Source: Melampsora larici-populina 98AG31
Lineage: Eukaryota > Basidiomycota > Pucciniomycetes > Pucciniales > Melampsoraceae
Length of the DNA stretch: 64,000 nt
Assembly: GCF_000204055.1 (NCBI RefSeq)
Contig: NW_006768777.1
Coordinates: 110,936 to 174,935 of the forward strand
Direction: 5' to 3'
The position numbers and the translations under genes were made by a program. The notes under the pieces were generated by a model, which was not told the DNA's origin, did not search any database, and saw only the letters and a list, made by a program, of their open reading frames with translations. Shown piece by piece: positions 32,499 through 43,303 of this stretch (positions within the stretch are counted from its first letter, which is position 1; each line of letters begins with the position of its first letter).

Positions 32499-35400
32499 AT
32501 GACTACTCGACGATCTACTGTTTCTGGCGATAATCCTGTTGTGTTGACAAATGATGAACAATCATTTGCCGACCGATATGTCAACCCTTCTCTTCGTTTA
32601 CTTCAATCTACTTTGGAAGAACGAATCACTCAAACGGCTTCGGAAAACGTGGCACTCTTTCGTTCTCAGATTGACGAAAATGTTTCTTCCTTACGTACTC
32701 AACTTGATTCTCTTCGTTCTGACTTTGCTCAATTATCGACTGCGGTGGCAAACTTGACCAATGTGGTTCAAGAATGCATGAAGGTAGCGGATCTGGATCA
32801 ACGGTTGGGGAATCGAGTTTCTGACGTTATATCATTAATGCGTTCAGAAATTTCTTCCACCACGGCAGTTTTGCGTCAGGAGGCGAAGGAATCTAGTGAA
32901 GATGTCGTAAATCAGCTCAATACTCAATTAGATTCCGTTCGATCACAACAAGGAGGTCAGACTCGTACCGAACCGGCTCCGATCTCGACCTTATCCTTCG
33001 ATGGTTCTGATCCGAAGTCGGTGAATTGGTTTATCAATGCCATTCGTGATTCTTTATTTTCCCACGACAACAGTTTTGTGGATGATTCGCGTCGTATCAG
33101 ATGGGTTGCTCGTCATTTTCCTCCAAACTCATCTGCTCAAGTTTGGTGGACCAGTTTGCTCCGAGAGAATTCCAAGGCTCATGGTGTGGTTTTTAATCAT
33201 CAAGCTTCCAATTTGAAATTTATCACCGAGTCTCTTTCCTCTTTAGAAGGTTTCTTTGATCAAATTGCAGATCGCTTTGGGGATAAATTCTCCTCGATGA
33301 CTACTCTTAAGGAACTTCAAGCCTTGAAGCAAGGAAAGTTGTCTTTGTTGCACTTCAACTCGTTGTTCGATGGGTTAGCTTTTCAATTGTCATTGGAAGA
33401 TCTTATTTTGATGGATTACTATAGTAAGGCAATTCGACCTGATATCTTAACGCGTGCAATGAAGCACCCTGATTGGGTCAATGTCATGACGTTAAAACAA
33501 ATGCAAGATCTGGCGTTATTGGCTTCAAGACAAGTCTTAGATCTCAACATGGCTAGATCTTATTCATCCCCGACTCAGGTTCAACAGCGTTCTTCTTCAG
33601 GACAACCTCCTTCTAGACAAATTCCTTCTGTCATTGTTCCGTACAATCCAAATGCTATGCAAGTCGACGTCAATGCACTTCAGACCCGACAAATCCCATC
33701 AAGACCTTCTAGAGTAGGGATGAATTATTATCGGAACTTGTGTCAAGAAAGAGCAGTTTGTTATAAATGCCTCAAAGCCTATGATTCTTCTCATCAAACT
33801 GCGGAAGGACGTCCAGCCGGTTGCCCAAATCCAGGTGCTTCGGTAGTGGCCATGGATGCCTTTGTTGCCAATGTGCAAAGGGAGTCTTTGTCTACTCAGT
33901 CCGTCTCGGCTGTAAACACGTCTGTAGGTTCTGTTCGACGACCTCTCACTCATCAAATTAATCCACCACGAGGATCAACTATACGAAGCCCGGTGGTTAA
34001 TCCAGTTCTTTCTCGTCAGCAAGTGAATTTTGGTTTTCATCAAAGCCCTGCGGCTATACGACCCTCTTTGTTGAACGCGTACCCGCCAATCTCTTCTGGA
34101 CAGCCTGACTTTCCGCCTCTCGTGCATGATGCCCCTGCAGTTCCGGTACCCAATCAAAACCCAACTGCTCACGTCTCTGCTTTGTTTCATGATTTTTTAA
34201 GTGAAGATCAGCATGAAGATATCGGTCACGGTTTGAATGAAGAAGAGTATTTTTCTGCTCAACCGCTGTTCAATGAATCATCCGAAAACCAGATTTCTGC
34301 AATTGCGTTTAAAGGCGAAGAGGGCAATGATTCTTGCCTGATCTTGTCTGTTTTGTTGAGTTGTGGCAAGCGTTTCTTTCCGGCTCGTGCTCTTGTAGAC
34401 TCGGGTGCATCAAGAAGTTTTGTGGATAAGAGTTTTATTCATAAACATGGGTTGATCTCTAAACTTCGACCTTTTCCTATTACTTGTATTACTTTTGATG
34501 GTTCCAGTAGCAAGGATGGGGTTGTCACCCACGAATGGGATGGCCATCTCTTTCTTCGAGGCCTGCACGAAAATCATCAGTTCAAATCCGACATTTCACT
34601 CGACATTACGACTCTTGGGGGATATGATATTATCTTGGGAGTTGATTGGTTAAAACAGCACGATGGCTGGGTTGGTGGCGTTGGTCCTACCTTGAAATTA
34701 GAGAACCCGGTTTCGGTTCAAGAAAAACCTTCTGATGGTGAATACCTTACTCGTAGAACTCAAATTTCTTCTTCACCTGTCACTTCTTCTTCAACTGTTC
34801 CTTGCTCCTCAAACACCTCTTCCGCCCTTTCTCAAACATCTCCCTTATCTTCCATTCTTCCGCCTCAGTTTGCTAAGTATGCTGACGTATTCACTCCTAA
34901 ACAGGGTGGATCTTCACTGCCACCGCATCGGGAAGGGTATGATATGGAGATTAAGTTGAAGCAGGGTGCGGTCCCAACTTTTGGTGGGTCTTACTTACTT
35001 GCTAGGTTGGAAGAATCAGAGCTAAGGAGTTGGCTTGATGCGCAACTTGAGCAGGGCAACATACGACCTTCCTCTTCTTCCGCGGCTTCCCCCATTTTTT
35101 TTGTTAAGATGCCAGGAAAGAAGAACCGGCCATGTGTTGATTACCGATCTCTAAATTCAATTACGGTTAGGGACAGTATTCCAATCCCACTTCTTGGTGA
35201 TCTCCTCACTCGAATAACTGGTTGCAAATTTTTTACAAAGTTAGATTTAAAGGCCGCGTTTAATTTCATACATATCAAGGAAGGCGACGAGTGGAAAACG
35301 GCGTTTCGCACTCCTTGGGGGTTATTTGAATGCTTGGTTATGCCATTTGGTCTTGCAAATGGCCCGGCTTGCTTTCAACGTTTTATCCAATCTGTTCTCT

Positions 35401-36074
35401 CTGAATTTTTAGGTGTCTTTTGTTTTGTTTACATAGACAATATTTTAATTTTTTCTAAGACATATGAAGATCACACTCGTCATGTATCTCAAGTCCTTCA
35501 AAATCTTCAACGTCATAATTTATCTGTCTCTCCTGATAAATGTCAATTCTATGCAAAAGAAGTTATTTTTTTAGGCTTTTTAATTTCAGAAAATGGTTTA
35601 CAAATGGATCCAAAGAAGCTGAGTACAATTGCGGAGTGGCCATACCCTACTAACTCCAAACAACTTTACCGTTTTTTAGGTTTTACAAACTTTTACAGAA
35701 GATTTATTCATCACTTTTCCACTATTTCAGCTCCTCTAACCGCTTTGACTAGGAATGGTGTTCATGTTCTTAATGGTCTTGCGACTTCTGAGTGTATTTC
35801 GTCTTTTCACCGTTTGCTGAAGGCTTTCACTACTGCCCCTTTGCTTTCTCATTTTGATTTTGACAAACCTAGGGCATTACAGGTAGATTGTTTGGGCTTT
35901 GCAATGGCTGCTATATTATCTCAGCCGGATGCAGAAGGAAATCTCTTGCCAGTCTCTTTTTTTTCTCGTAAGCTGACACCTTCCGAAAGGAACTGGAAGG
36001 TGCATGACCAAGAATTGGGTGTGATTGTTGAGTCCTTTTGTGAATATGTTCCCTTTTCTTTATCGAATTATTAA
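32499..36074 (+). pseudogene. Gypsy gag-pol polyprotein, truncated in RNase H
   Basis: The frame is open from 31857 but the real start is judged to be ATG 32499 (MTTRRSTVSGD), because the upstream part is a T-rich leader giving only Phe/Leu/Ile. In order from 32499: gag with a coiled-coil-like N-terminus (residues ~20-150); a Cys cluster (CYKCLKAYDSS...GCPNPG); an aspartic protease (ALVDSGASRSFVD); reverse transcriptase (CVDYRSLNS, KLDLKAAFN, PFGLANGPACFQ); and the first part of RNase H (LQVDCLGFAMAAIL). The frame then runs into LTR sequence and stops. The RT active-site box reads VYIDNILIFS where Ty3/Gypsy enzymes have YxDD, so the second Asp is Asn. No integrase is present. Confidence 0.9.
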
Positions 36075-36146
36075 AGTAGTTTTCTCCCTCTAAAAACCCT
36101 ACCTAGGTAGCCATGTGCTCACCTACGGTATACCAGAGCCCTTACA
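36045..36146 (+). repeat. 3' LTR remnant (102 bp)
   Basis: Matches the last 104 bp of the 5' LTR with a 2-bp indel (TTTTCTTTATC against TTTTCTCTTTATC). The left edge is the deletion junction with the RNase H frame. Confidence 0.92.
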
Positions 36147-36151
36147 TTACA

Positions 36152-37479
36152 GTGGACTCGTGATTTTTGGCGTGTGAGCTCCAAGAATTATGTCCTCCTA
36201 TGTTCTTTTCTCACCTTGTTGCTTCACCTCACCGTAGAAAGTGTTAAGCTTCAAGCTGCTTCAAGTATGCAATTCTTCATGCAATTGTACATGTCCTAAT
36301 ATAGCTATTGTGACGAATAGACACTCTTGCACTGCTTGAGCGGCGCGGCAAACGCGCTCGTGAGGGGCTTGGTTAAGCTTAGCATGTGAGTGGGATAATT
36401 GATAGGTTGAGATTCTCCGTTGTTGTATGTACAGAGACAGAGACTTATTACAGGATCTGGATTGCTTTTTGTAGCCATAACTTATAGGTCTTTGGCGCCA
36501 AGCCGTCACACAGCCCGGAACATCCCGAAACTTATATTGGTGCTTCAAGTCCCATGAGTGTTTTTATTTCTTTCCTTTTCAAGTAGGAGCGTGGAAAGCG
36601 CCTGCCCAAGGGTTTGTGAGGGAGAGGGACGGATTAAGTTTGGCACCTGTGGAGGTCAGTGATGAAAACGGTTAGGCCTAGGTTAGTGACAAAAAAGGTC
36701 AGAATTTCAAATTTGAGCAGCCAAAGTCCCACCAGCTTGTGGTGCAAACGGGCGGAGCAAGGTTGGAACTTGGAAGAGGTCAAAACATATCCTAGGTGCA
36801 TGGAAAACGCTCAAAGAATGTCTGAAAGAACTTTAAAACCAGACAAATCACATCACTCTGAGGAAATCAATATGGATTTTGATACATATATGCCAAACTT
36901 AACTAAGTCCAATCATGCCTCAGAATTTTTTTGATGACTACATAGTCAAAAGTATGAGTTTGATGTTCTTTTTTTAAAAAAATTGAAACTCAATTTGATA
37001 CTTCAAAAGCCTGGAGTGGGAAAGATGTACTTCTCCTTGACCAGAATTCAACTTATTTTGAGGTTTCTGGAGTGGATTTAAAGATCATCTCTCTTATTAT
37101 CATCTTTGGAAAGAGAAAGTTGTTCTTTCTTGTGGGACACATAATCACTTTATTCTTAGGGTGTGTTGATTGGCCACTTTTGAAAAAAAGAAAACCATCA
37201 ATACTTTCATCAGAGATATGGAAAGAAAGATTTTTGATTTGACAATCTTGGTGCTACTCTGAAACCCTTGAAGAGTTAAATCTTAAGGGAAGAGTTGGAC
37301 TACTGGGAAGGTCCTGGTGGAATACTTTCCAAGCTTTGGGAGTGCTAACCACACCTGTGATTTGCCATGTTGGTGGATTCCACTTTTAAAAAATACAAAA
37401 TGTAGATATGTAAGAAAATGTAAGAGAAAGAACAACAAGAACAACAAGAACAAGAACAAGAGACGATTCGAGATCTCTT
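36152..37479. other. intergenic; one MITE-like hairpin arm
   Basis: No supported gene. Near 36,335-36,385 is GGCGCGGCAAACGCGCTC followed by GTGAGGGGCTTGGTTAAGC, which resembles the termini of the hairpin MITE family seen at 51,890-52,298 and 31,030-31,088. The downstream end of ADE1 lies just right of here. Confidence 0.5.
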
Positions 37480-38809
37480 TTAACATTGAAATTCAAACCC
37501 AGTTAAATTTTGAAATCCATCTAGATATTTCTTCCAAGTGATTTGTAAAACATCTTTAGGAATCTCTAAATCGAAATCTTTCATAGATTTTAAATTTAAT
37601 TCAGTTTGATTCAAGATCCAATCTCTTAAAAATTGTTTATCAAATCCAGAAAACTTTTGACCGATTTGATAATCTTTAATAGTTGAGAATCTAGATGAAT
37701 CGGGTGTTAAACATTCATCAATTAAAATTAAGTTTGATGTTTGAGGATCTATTCCGTATTCGAATTTAGTGTCTACTAAGAATAATGTAGAGTTAATCGA
37801 TTTACAATGTTCATTGGTTAGATTGTATAGATCTATTGAAGTCTTTTGGATTTGGTTTGATAATTCTTTTGAACCTAATAAGTCTGAGACTGTGAAAAAC
37901 AAAACAAAAAAGATGATCATCAATTTGATTGCTTTAGATGATTTGTTTTGTAAGATTGTTGGGGGGTTTTTTGACTTACGTTGATCTGGATGAATGTTTT
38001 GATCATGATCTCCTATTTCTGCTTTGGTACTTGGAGTAAAGATCGGTTCAGGAAATTTATAAGATTCTAATAAACCTTCAGGCATCTGAATGCCATGTAC
38101 AGTTCCAGTTTGTTGATATTCTTTCCATGCAGAACCTACGGACAAAAAACCCCAGCAAGTTAGTTAAAGGGGTTCGATAGAGGAATCAGCGAATGAGTTC
38201 GATCTTACCGGTTAGATAACCTCGAACGATGGCTTCACAATTTAAGACTTGAGATTTTTTAACCAAGATTGTTCTATCTTTCAATTGAGATGAATATTTT
38301 TGAATTAAATTAGATTTAGATGAGATTTGATTCCAATCTGAAGTGATTAGATGATTTGGAATTAAATGTTGAAATTTATGAAAAAAATAAACCGATAGTT
38401 TAGTTAAAAGTTTTCCTTTGTTTGGGATTCCCTTTAAGATCGAACGACAGAGAGAATCATCATCATTAGACATTCAGATTACAGAAGTGAGGATAGGATG
38501 TTCGATGATGGAATTTGATGTGGTTTCTTTGAGATACTTACGTTTTTCATAATTATATCGAATGCTGAAATCCTATCTGTTGCAACAAATAATAATTTAT
38601 CTTCTTCGCCTGGTACTTCATAGATATCTCTCTATAAAAAAAGTCAATCAAAACAAAAAACATCAGACCGATTTCTTTCAAATTTTTCAATTTCTAAACC
38701 GATTTTTGAGAAATATATACTCAACTACTTTACCTCGTTTAACTAATTTTAAATCCGGACAATTCGTTTCTAAAAGTGCATCTTCTAAATTAAATTCTTG
38801 AGAACCCAT
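37480..38809 (-). CDS. ADE1: SAICAR synthetase (phosphoribosylaminoimidazole-succinocarboxamide synthase)
   Basis: This enzyme joins CAIR and aspartate with ATP to make SAICAR in de novo purine synthesis, in the cytosol. The gene has five coding segments. It starts at 38809 (MGSQEFNLEDALLETNCPDL, then KLVKRGKV), then RDIYEVPGEEDKLLFVATDR and ISAFDIIMKN, then GIPNKGKLLTKLSVYFF...LNCEAIVRGYLTG, then SAWKEYQQTGTVHGIQMPEG and PIFTPSTKAEIGDHDQN, and finally LVDTKFEYGID, DECLTPDSSRF and a C-terminal helix ending at 37480. The PEG, TPSTKAE, DTKFE and DE(C)LTPDSSR boxes are the family's signatures. Introns are short with GTAAGT-type donors (for example after IIMKN at ~38,542). The copy looks intact. 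A broken partial copy lies at about 48,735-48,865. Confidence 0.93.
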
Positions 38810-39308
38810 CTTACTCAATCTTCCTTGGTTGATGTATAATGTTGTATCGACTTTTGGAGAAATTCAAAGAAACAAGTTGATGGACGGCTGTTGTTTGATT
38901 TTTTTTCCAGGATCGGATCGGAGAATTTTAATTTCCAAGTCAACCAAAAAACAAAACCTAATCGAGCTAACAGAAAAAATATCAATCCAAGACGCGTCTC
39001 GAGAAAATATAGACCTGCTGAATTCGTACGCATCACCAGTAATCCTCGACTACTCTTGATCATTTTGAGAAAGAACTATGGATGATGAAGATGGTAAAAT
39101 TGAGACTTGAATGCTTATGACCAAGGGGCGTTGCAAATGCCAAGGAGGCGGGGTGCGGACTGGTATTCTAAAGTTTTGAACACCGGGTCCAACCTCATAC
39201 GACCTTAGCTGCTAAGTACATTCTTGAAATCGAGGAAACGATGCCATACACAACAAAACCTTACATTGAGGCTAACTTAACTAAGGTCCCCTCAGTGCCC
39301 CGGGGTAA

Positions 39309-39699
39309 GAGCATCCACAACGGTCCACCTACTTTGCGAGCCCTGGAACAGACCCCCGATCCTGATTTTGTGGATGTAGGGGGTCAAAAAAACAGGTGTC
39401 CACAGCGGTGCACTTGAAGTCAGGGGCCAGAACTCGATTGAGTGATATGGTATGCTTGTACCATATCATCTTGTTTCGAGTGCGGTTTGAGACGTGACTA
39501 TATCGGTCACGTGGAAGCAGTGGCACGTGATATTGGGAGCCCCTATAGACCTCGCAGATGTGGGGGGTCCGGATGGAAATCTGGAGGCCCCCGACGTCTC
39601 ACCCCCGATTGTGCGAGCTCCGTTGGAACGTTTTTTTGCGTTTTGACCCCCTACATCGCTGGAGGCCCGTCTAGTCAGGCTGGACAGTTGTGGATGCTC
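39309..39699. mobile_element. PIF/Harbinger-type MITE nested in the left TIR, 391 bp
   Basis: The ends are GAGCATCCACAAC and its complement, flanked by TAA on both sides (39306-39308, 39700-39702). The other TIR shows the empty site as GGGGTAAAGACG, which proves this is an insertion with a 3-bp target duplication. No coding capacity. Confidence 0.93.
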
Positions 39700-39709
39700 T
39701 AAAGACGCC

Positions 39710-39890
39710 NNNNNNNNNNNNNNNNNNNNNNNNNNNNNNNNNNNNNNNNNNNNNNNNNNNNNNNNNNNNNNNNNNNNNNNNNNNNNNNNNNNNNNNNNNN
39801 NNNNNNNNNNNNNNNNNNNNNNNNNNNNNNNNNNNNNNNNNNNNNNNNNNNNNNNNNNNNNNNNNNNNNNNNNNNNNNNNNNNNNNNNNN
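39710..39890. other. assembly gap (181 N)
   Basis: Unknown bases. The matching stretch of the right TIR, between GAAGGGATG (ends 46049) and GGCGTCT (starts 46231), is also exactly 181 bp, so the missing sequence is almost certainly TIR. Confidence 0.99.
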
Positions 39891-40358
39891 CATCCCTTCA
39901 GATACACATTCCCTCAACAAATGTAAACTTTTGTTTGGGCTCAAAAGAGGTCTTTTCGATATTTCAATTTCTGAATTGCTGCGAGGTTACAGCTGTAAAT
40001 ACGTATGTAATCTTCAAATCAAATTTGGAATCCATCCAAAGCCTGGTTGACCAGCGAGGCTGGCTGGGCAAGAGCTTGGCCTAGCTAGGCAGGGAGAGCG
40101 AAACCAAATGTGAATGTCATTGGTTGTTTCCGCTATATATCTTCTGTCTTGGTTTGTAATGGCCGTTTTGAACTTGCCCGTTTTCTATCCTCCTCTCCCA
40201 TTATTCCCTGTTGAACAAAGTTTTTGCTCGCTTGCTTCCATTTTTCACTGTCAATATTTTTCGTTTCATACATTATCTCCTCAACTACCCTCCGCATTTC
40301 AACAAAGGCCTTGTGTTTATTTTTGATTTGTCACTGTAGCACTGACTGCTCGTCCGAA

Positions 40359-43303
40359 ATGTCTTCCACCAATGTACCAACTACTATATCCGCCGAGGAA
40401 GCCCAACTTGCTCTAGAAGGAGATCAGAGCGTAGAAGTTCAACCAGACCAGAGAGCCGCTGAAAAATCCAAGAATCGGACCATTGAGATATGTGATTTTA
40501 TCCACAAGCTAGGTTCAAATCCAAAAAAATTCTTGCAGAACTTGCTGGACTCTACTAAACCCGAGATCGTCAAGAGACGTCAGTTTTGGGGCACATCAAC
40601 AGGCTGGTCTTCAACCGAGAAGATCTTGCTCGGCATCAAGAGACGAATCCTTGACGGGTCTGATCCGACTGATGTGGAAAGATGGAACAACTTCGTTTTG
40701 AGAGAGGTCCATGATTTTGCCTGAAGCAATTAGAAATCTATTGTCTTTGTTTGGAAATCTATACTGACATGTTCTTTATCATTACAGGCCAAGGTCATTG
40801 TCAATAAAGAAGAGCTACCTCGAGGGGCCGGCCCCCAAGGCGCCTTCTACAGTGCCAATAAGATTGATGAGTCATTCTTGGAGCCTCAAGCAGAACAAGA
40901 CCGTGCGGACCTAATTCGCAGGAGTATGCCTTTTCTCCACGCATTGGTCTACTCCAAGATTGAAGAGTCGAACATCGCTCGTGAAAAAAATCGAGTGAGT
41001 AGTGCATCAAAAGATACTGGCAAAGGAGGCGAGGTGGAACCTACGGAGAAGACAGGCGACTCGCTGGATTTTGCTGAGCAGCTTGAGGGGATCTCCCATT
41101 CAGTGGCCATGGAGAACTCGGACTTAGACTCCCAAAGACTCAAACAAGTAAGCAATTGGGCCATGATCACCGGGCGTCTGGTTCACTTTTCTGACCCACC
41201 ATGGTAGCTTCCGATTGCAGTTCTATCTATGATCGCTTTTGCTTGCAATCGCCGCTTCAACGGTCTACAATTGCAGAACTCCCTCTCGTTTGTAGCATGT
41301 GGTGTCTCGGACCGTGTGAATGACTACTTGCATTTCCTTGGATTGGCCTCCTCACGACAAACTGCCCTTTCAGCTATGGACACTCTGGGGCTTGCTGCTC
41401 AAAAGTCCATCAAGCTCTTGAGCTCAAAGTTGTACACCGTCAGGCCGTTTTTAGTCCTTGACAACATCGACATCCAAGCTCGCATTCACGACCCTCGCAT
41501 TGAAAAAACCACCAAGATGTTCCATGGGTCATACGGGTACCTTCATGTACTACCTGACCATCTAGTGAAGGATATTACCCCAGCCGACACTAGTGTAGAA
41601 AGCCTTCGCAAATATATCCGCCAAAGTCAAGACCAGCCCTTTGATATCTATTCAATGCTTCCAAACGAAAAAGAAAGCCATCATTGGACTTTGGTTTTGA
41701 AGGCTCAGCTTTCGGTTGCCCTACTGGATTATGTAATCAAGAGAGACTCGCCGGCTTACGTGTGCTCCAAACAAGCTTTGGACACATCCCCTCCACCAAT
41801 AGACCCTATCGATATGTACACACCTAACATCGCAATGCTGAAGATGATGAGTGCGTCCGACAATTCGGCTTCGGGAGTGGCTGAAATGCTTGACCAGTGT
41901 AATAAACAGACAGGCCATGATTCGGTCTCGTTCAGTGAAGGTCTACAGGTGATTGAGGGCGACATGGGCACATGTCTCAATTTTGAGTCTCTCATCCGCC
42001 AACGATTTCCTGCCGGACACCAAGAAGAGGCTCTGTCGAATGTATTGAACCTCCCTGGTCTATCTCACACTTTATGGAACATCGCGAGTAAGGTTTTAAG
42101 TCACCATTGGGGTGATGCTAATGATTCTTGTGATACTGGGATACATCGCACTGCCGCTGCCCTTGGCATGAAGACCGATAAGCAACCATCACAGCAGGAT
42201 TTTAATTCTTTAATCCAACTGGTTCATAAAGGTCACACTGCGACCATGGTTTTCTTGTTGAAGTATGTAATTCCAATCTTGATTAGATGATTCTACCCGA
42301 CAGCTGACTTGGCCTTTTGAACTTCAGACAAACAATAGAGGCTTGGCCAACCGAGGTGAGACTTGACGCACCGGGTGTAGCTCAATCCATTGTTGACCAA
42401 TGCTATCAATTTTATTTCACTCGAGAGTCTTTACACAAGGCTTTCCAATCAGGGGACTGGACCATGTACAACATGCGTCTACGTCTTCGTGATTTTGCTA
42501 CAATCGTCGAGGCTGACCAAGCTATGAGGACAGGAGACATTGGGCGAGTCTTGATGATGTGGAAGCGGTGGGCTGTAATGGCTCAGGGAGTCACTGGACT
42601 CTCACATTACGCGATCCATCTCCCACGGTTCATCTTGATACTCGAGAAATATTTACCAAACCCTCTAGCGAAAGCCATAAAGCACTCCCTCCTCATTCCC
42701 ACAGGTGGCCGAGCTGGACACTGGGTAGCCAAAGATTTTTGGCTTGAGATCCAAAACTATTGGCTCAAGTATTTTTTCAACAACTCGGTAATTACCTTTT
42801 CTTTTCCTTTATACCTAAACATATCAAATCACTGACATGTTCATCTCACAGGGGCAAGGCACTAAGATAGATCGGCTGATGGACAGGTTCTCAATCATCA
42901 TACCACTGGCGAGTCATGCTTCTCGTTTCTTGAAAGTCCATTCCCAGTTGCTCACAGTCTGTATACCTTTTTGGAACAGCTACGTAAACAAATTCAACTT
43001 ATGAAAGAGCGATCTGGCTTGAAAGACATCTATCAGTCACATACACATAGGATTACCCCGGCGTCACTGCAATCCTTCTTACACATGGCTCAAGTCCACA
43101 TGTGCGATGTGGAGATGTCTAACAACAGCAGGAACACAGACAACAACGATGAGGTGGATGACATTGAAGCACTTGGTATTGTGAAACTCAAGAAGATCGT
43201 GAAGGAAGAAGCGAGAAAGGGAATTCCTTCACGATTCATTTGGGGATCTATGAAGGAGCGAAGGCAAGATACTGATGAATTGATCGGTTCGGATGATGAT
43301 TAG
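40359..43303 (+). CDS. DUF6589 protein, candidate transposase
   Basis: A gene of at least five exons: 40359-40706, 40788-41147, 41208-~42262, 42328-42787, and a last exon ending at the stop 43301-43303. The 3' exon join (42,850-42,970) is uncertain because two frames must be bridged. Family features of DUF6589 as I remember them are MIAFACNRRFNGLQLQNS, SSRQTALSAMD, FLVLDNIDIQARIHDP, an IEGDMGT box, LNLPGLSHTLWNIASKV, GRAGHWVAKDFWLEIQNYWL and a GTKIDRLMD stretch. Acidic residues in LDNI, EGDMG and later boxes could form a DDE-like site, but this is a guess. The gene lies just inside the left TIR, converges with the helicase, and is the only unexplained enzyme in the transposon. Expected site of action is the nucleus. 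Confidence 0.8.

Larger units (their letters stand above)
31618..36146 (+). mobile_element. Ty3/Gypsy LTR retrotransposon, internally deleted
   Basis: Bracketed by the 5-bp TSD TTACA (31613-31617 and 36147-36151). The 5' LTR is complete (31618-31890, TGTAA...TTACA). The 3' side keeps only the last ~102 bp of the LTR (36045-36146), fused directly to the RNase H coding region at a TATG shared by both parents. The end of RNase H, the integrase and the first ~170 bp of the 3' LTR are missing. The copy cannot move alone. It inserted right at the edge of the MITE, whose TTA target is the first three bases of its TSD. Confidence 0.92.
39272..39967. repeat. left TIR (with nested MITE and gap)
   Basis: Without the MITE and its duplicated TAA (394 bp) the left arm is 302 bp against 304 bp on the right. 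The visible difference is two missing A residues in homopolymer runs (ATGTAAACTT and CTCAAAAGAGG against longer A-runs). Identity elsewhere appears complete where sequence is available. Confidence 0.92.

Noticed and set aside
39671..39944. Frames running through the assembly gap
   Set aside because: They consist of unknown residues across the N run.
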